Below, piece after piece: positions 62,696-64,000 of a stretch of DNA of 64,000 nt. Location of the stretch: contig NZ_CP059431.1 in assembly GCF_013874595.1 (NCBI RefSeq), positions 1,364,001 to 1,428,000 of the forward strand. The letters are read 5' to 3'. The stretch comes from Flavobacterium sp. xlx-214 (lineage in GTDB: Bacteria; Bacteroidota; Bacteroidia; Flavobacteriales; Flavobacteriaceae). How positions within the stretch are numbered: position 1 is the first letter of the stretch; the number at the start of each line of letters is the position of its first letter. A model generated the notes under the pieces. The model searched no databases. It was not told where the DNA came from and saw nothing but the letters and a program-made list of their open reading frames with translations. The translations under genes were made by a program, and so were the position numbers.

Positions 62696-62735
62696 CACTC
62701 TTTAAAAACAGACAATAATTAATTTATAAGCAGAA

Positions 62736-63026
62736 ATGACTAAAGCAGACATTGTAGCGAAAATTTCAGAGAAATTAGGGCTTGAGAAAGGTGACGTGCA
62801 GGCAACTGTTGAATCTTTTATGGAGGAAGTAAAATCTTCTTTAGAAAGTGGAGATAACGTATATTTAAGAGGTTTTGGTAGTTTTATTATTAAAACTAGA
62901 GCTGAAAAAACAGGTAGAAACATCTCTAAAAACACAACTATTAAGATTCCAGCTCACAACATTCCAGCTTTCAAACCAGCTAAAGTGTTTGTAGAAGGTG
63001 TTAAAACAAACACAGAAATAAAATAA
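62736..63026 (+). CDS. hup: HU/IHF-family DNA-binding protein
   Basis: A 96-residue nucleoid protein. It begins MTKADIVAKISEKLGLEKGD and has the family core LRGFGSFIIKTRAEKTGRNISKNT and IKIPAHNIPAFKPAKVFVEGV, including the DNA-bending beta-arm between. The sequence is closer to the HU/IHF-alpha type, but subgroup is uncertain. The promoter-like element with TATATTTGCA suggests strong expression. A 30-residue basic protein gene follows 28 bp later, probably in the same transcript. Confidence 0.94.
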   Translation: MTKADIVAKISEKLGLEKGDVQATVESFMEEVKSSLESGDNVYLRGFGSFIIKTRAEKTGRNISKNTTIKIPAHNIPAFKPAKVFVEGVKTNTEIK

Positions 63027-63054
63027 ATAAGTATTAACTCAAAACTACAAGATT

Positions 63055-63147
63055 ATGCCAAGTGGTAAAAAAAGAAAAAGACATAAGGTAGCTACGCACA
63101 AACGTAAAAAAAGAGCGAGAGCTAACCGTCATAAAAAGAAAAAGTAG
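63055..63147 (+). CDS. 30-residue highly basic small protein, candidate mS38/bS22-type ribosomal protein
   Basis: ATG at 63055 opens a 31-codon frame including the TAG stop, translating to MPSGKKRKRHKVATHKRKKR followed by ARANRHKKKK. It carries about 17 Lys/Arg and 4 His and no acidic residue. The pattern (KRKxHKxxTHKRKKRxRxNRHKKK) is the one I recall in Bacteroidota proteins annotated AURKAIP1/COX24-domain; AURKAIP1 is mitochondrial ribosomal mS38 and mycobacterial bS22 is related. Association with the 30S decoding region is therefore a hypothesis. It lies between the HU gene and ribonuclease G. Its stop is inside a terminator stem. Confidence 0.8.
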   Translation: MPSGKKRKRHKVATHKRKKRARANRHKKKK

Positions 63148-63165
63148 TTTAATACTACTTTTTTC
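63139..63165 (+). terminator. terminator after small basic protein gene
   Basis: Ten-bp arms aaaaagtagt / actacttttt (loop ttaat) include the TAG stop codon and continue in a T-rich run. It closes the HU/small protein transcript. Confidence 0.75.
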
Positions 63166-63204
63166 TTTTATTAGAAAAATAAAAAGTTCTTTGAAAAAAC
63201 ATTT

Positions 63205-63224
63205 TTATACTTAAAAAAGTATAA
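63205..63224 (+). repeat. 8-bp inverted repeat upstream of rng
   Basis: TTATACTT-AAAA-AAGTATAA is a perfect hairpin with no T run, about 100 nt before the rng start. It could be in the rng leader, as RNase E genes often autoregulate through their 5' UTR. That reading is inference. Confidence 0.4.
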
Positions 63225-63326
63225 TATCGTTTATTGTTTAATCCATCTGTACTGTTTTTTGGTTTGTTTTTTATGTTTTATAATGATAAAACTTAAAGCC
63301 TGAAACAAAATATTGTATGGATAAAA

Positions 63327-64000
63327 ATGTACCGTGTGAACAAAGAGTTAATTATTAGGTCTGGTTCAAATACAGTAGATTTTGCCTTATTAAAAGATGG
63401 AAAATTAGTAGAATTACATCGTGATAGAGAAGATGAAAAAGGATTTCAGGTAGGTGATATTTTTATTGCAAAAATACGCAAACCCGTTCCTGGTTTAAAT
63501 GCAGCTTTTGTAAATGTTGGCTTTGAAAAAGATGCCTTTTTACATTACCATGATTTAGGCCCTAATCTGCAATCATTGATGAAATTTACCAAACTGGTTA
63601 CCAGTGGTAAATTAAATGATTTTACTCTTAAGAAGTTTCCTTTTGAACCTGAAATAAATAAAGATGGCATTATTAGCGATGTGCTAAGTGCCAATCAATC
63701 TATTTTAGTACAAATAGTTAAAGAACCTATTTCTACCAAAGGTCCGCGTATTAGTTCAGAACTATCGTTGGCAGGTAGGTATTTGGTTTTAGTACCTTTT
63801 TCGGAACGCGTTTCTATCTCTCAGAAAATTGATTCTAGAGAAGAAAAAGATCGTTTAAAGAAAATGATGCAGACTATTAAACCTAAAGGTTTTGGAGTTA
63901 TTGTGCGTACAGTAGCCGAAGGCAAAAATGTATCAGAACTAGAAAAAGATTTACAAAGTTTAATGGATAAATGGACCCTGCTTTGTAAACGATTAACAAC
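63327..64000 (+). CDS. rng: ribonuclease G/E, C-terminus cut by window edge
   Basis: The frame is open to the end (about 224 codons). It starts with MYRVNKELIIRSGSNTVDFA at ATG 63327; a GTG at 63336 giving the more usual VNKELIIRS start is an alternative. The S1-like RNA-binding domain is visible: KGFQVGDIFIAKIRKPVPGL, AAFVNVGFEKDAFLHYHDLG, then the SILVQIVKEPISTKGPRIS segment and AGRYLVLVPF with ERVSIS. This is the RNase E/G N-terminal catalytic part, which cleaves 5'-monophosphate RNAs. The catalytic Asp motif lies beyond the window. Confidence 0.93.
   Translation, partial: MYRVNKELIIRSGSNTVDFALLKDGKLVELHRDREDEKGFQVGDIFIAKIRKPVPGLNAAFVNVGFEKDAFLHYHDLGPNLQSLMKFTKLVTSGKLNDFTLKKFPFEPEINKDGIISDVLSANQSILVQIVKEPISTKGPRISSELSLAGRYLVLVPFSERVSISQKIDSREEKDRLKKMMQTIKPKGFGVIVRTVAEGKNVSELEKDLQSLMDKWTLLCKRLT

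Noticed and set aside
1..64000. Prophage, insertion sequence, integron or defence island
   Set aside because: I saw no transposase, integrase, restriction, toxin-antitoxin or phage structural genes and no long terminal repeats; gene content is core plus lineage-specific secreted proteins.

Overview
The window looks like a chromosomal segment of a member of the Flavobacteriaceae (Bacteroidota). The DNA is AT-rich. Genes lack clear Shine-Dalgarno sequences, and several promoters fit the flavobacterial TTG-N19-TAnnTTTG form. The gene content points the same way: GldD and GldE gliding/T9SS lipoprotein and membrane proteins, two proteins with type IX secretion C-terminal sorting domains, a DnaE with a fused proofreading exonuclease, and many small secreted proteins with TonB-C-like domains. 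I see no prophage, insertion sequence or CRISPR array. The window is mostly housekeeping core with small lineage-specific secreted proteins between.

Layout. 1-7.9 kb: a partial WG-repeat-like secreted protein, rimM, rpsP, a small lipoprotein, dnaE and trxA. 8.0-8.5 kb: three identical tandem tRNA-Asp genes. 8.6-11.7 kb: four tandem secreted paralogues with a TonB-C-like domain; three of them carry an extra C-terminal domain with a Cys-Asn-Cys motif. 11.7-20.4 kb: a DUF456 protein, a TonB-C-like lipoprotein, an LPG-synthase-like membrane protein, ruvC-hemW, a cyclase-family/MmcQ pair, a polysaccharide ligase/polymerase-like protein, a frameshifted TonB-C-like gene and nicotinamidase. 20.4-27.6 kb: a DPP III-like lipoprotein, a deoxyribosyltransferase-like protein, an EEP-family protein, a TruC-like pseudouridine synthase, two unknown secreted proteins, a DUF3050 protein and superoxide dismutase. 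27.7-36.4 kb: an AddA-like helicase-nuclease and an AddB-like nuclease on either side of kbl and an OmpA/thrombospondin-type-3 porin. 36.4-42 kb: an alpha/beta hydrolase, another TonB-C-like protein, a BlaI/M56 regulator-sensor pair whose sensor ends in the same TonB-C-like domain, a small lipoprotein, miaE and a glycosyltransferase. 42-49 kb: a DUF937-like/OmpA membrane protein with a short paralogue, the DUF3999/DUF2339 pair, an M20 peptidase and tRNA-Leu. 49-58.5 kb: two T9SS-sorted exoproteins (901 and 1800 aa) with an unknown secreted protein between. 58.6-64 kb: a heavy-metal-associated-domain lipoprotein, the mutY-ssb-gldE-gldD locus, an HU gene, a 30-residue basic protein too small for normal gene calling, and the 5' part of a ribonuclease G/E gene.

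How the genes work together. Replication and repair are represented by DnaE, SSB, MutY, RuvC, AddA/AddB-like proteins and HU. Translation and RNA functions include S16, RimM, MiaE, the pseudouridine synthase, RNase G/E, four tRNAs and the candidate small ribosomal protein. Cell-surface functions (GldD/GldE, T9SS cargo, OmpA proteins, glycan enzymes) form the second theme. The most unusual element is the repeated use of one TonB-C-like domain: in four tandem secreted proteins, one lipoprotein, one frameshifted gene, one isolated secreted protein, and the C-terminus of the M56 sensor.
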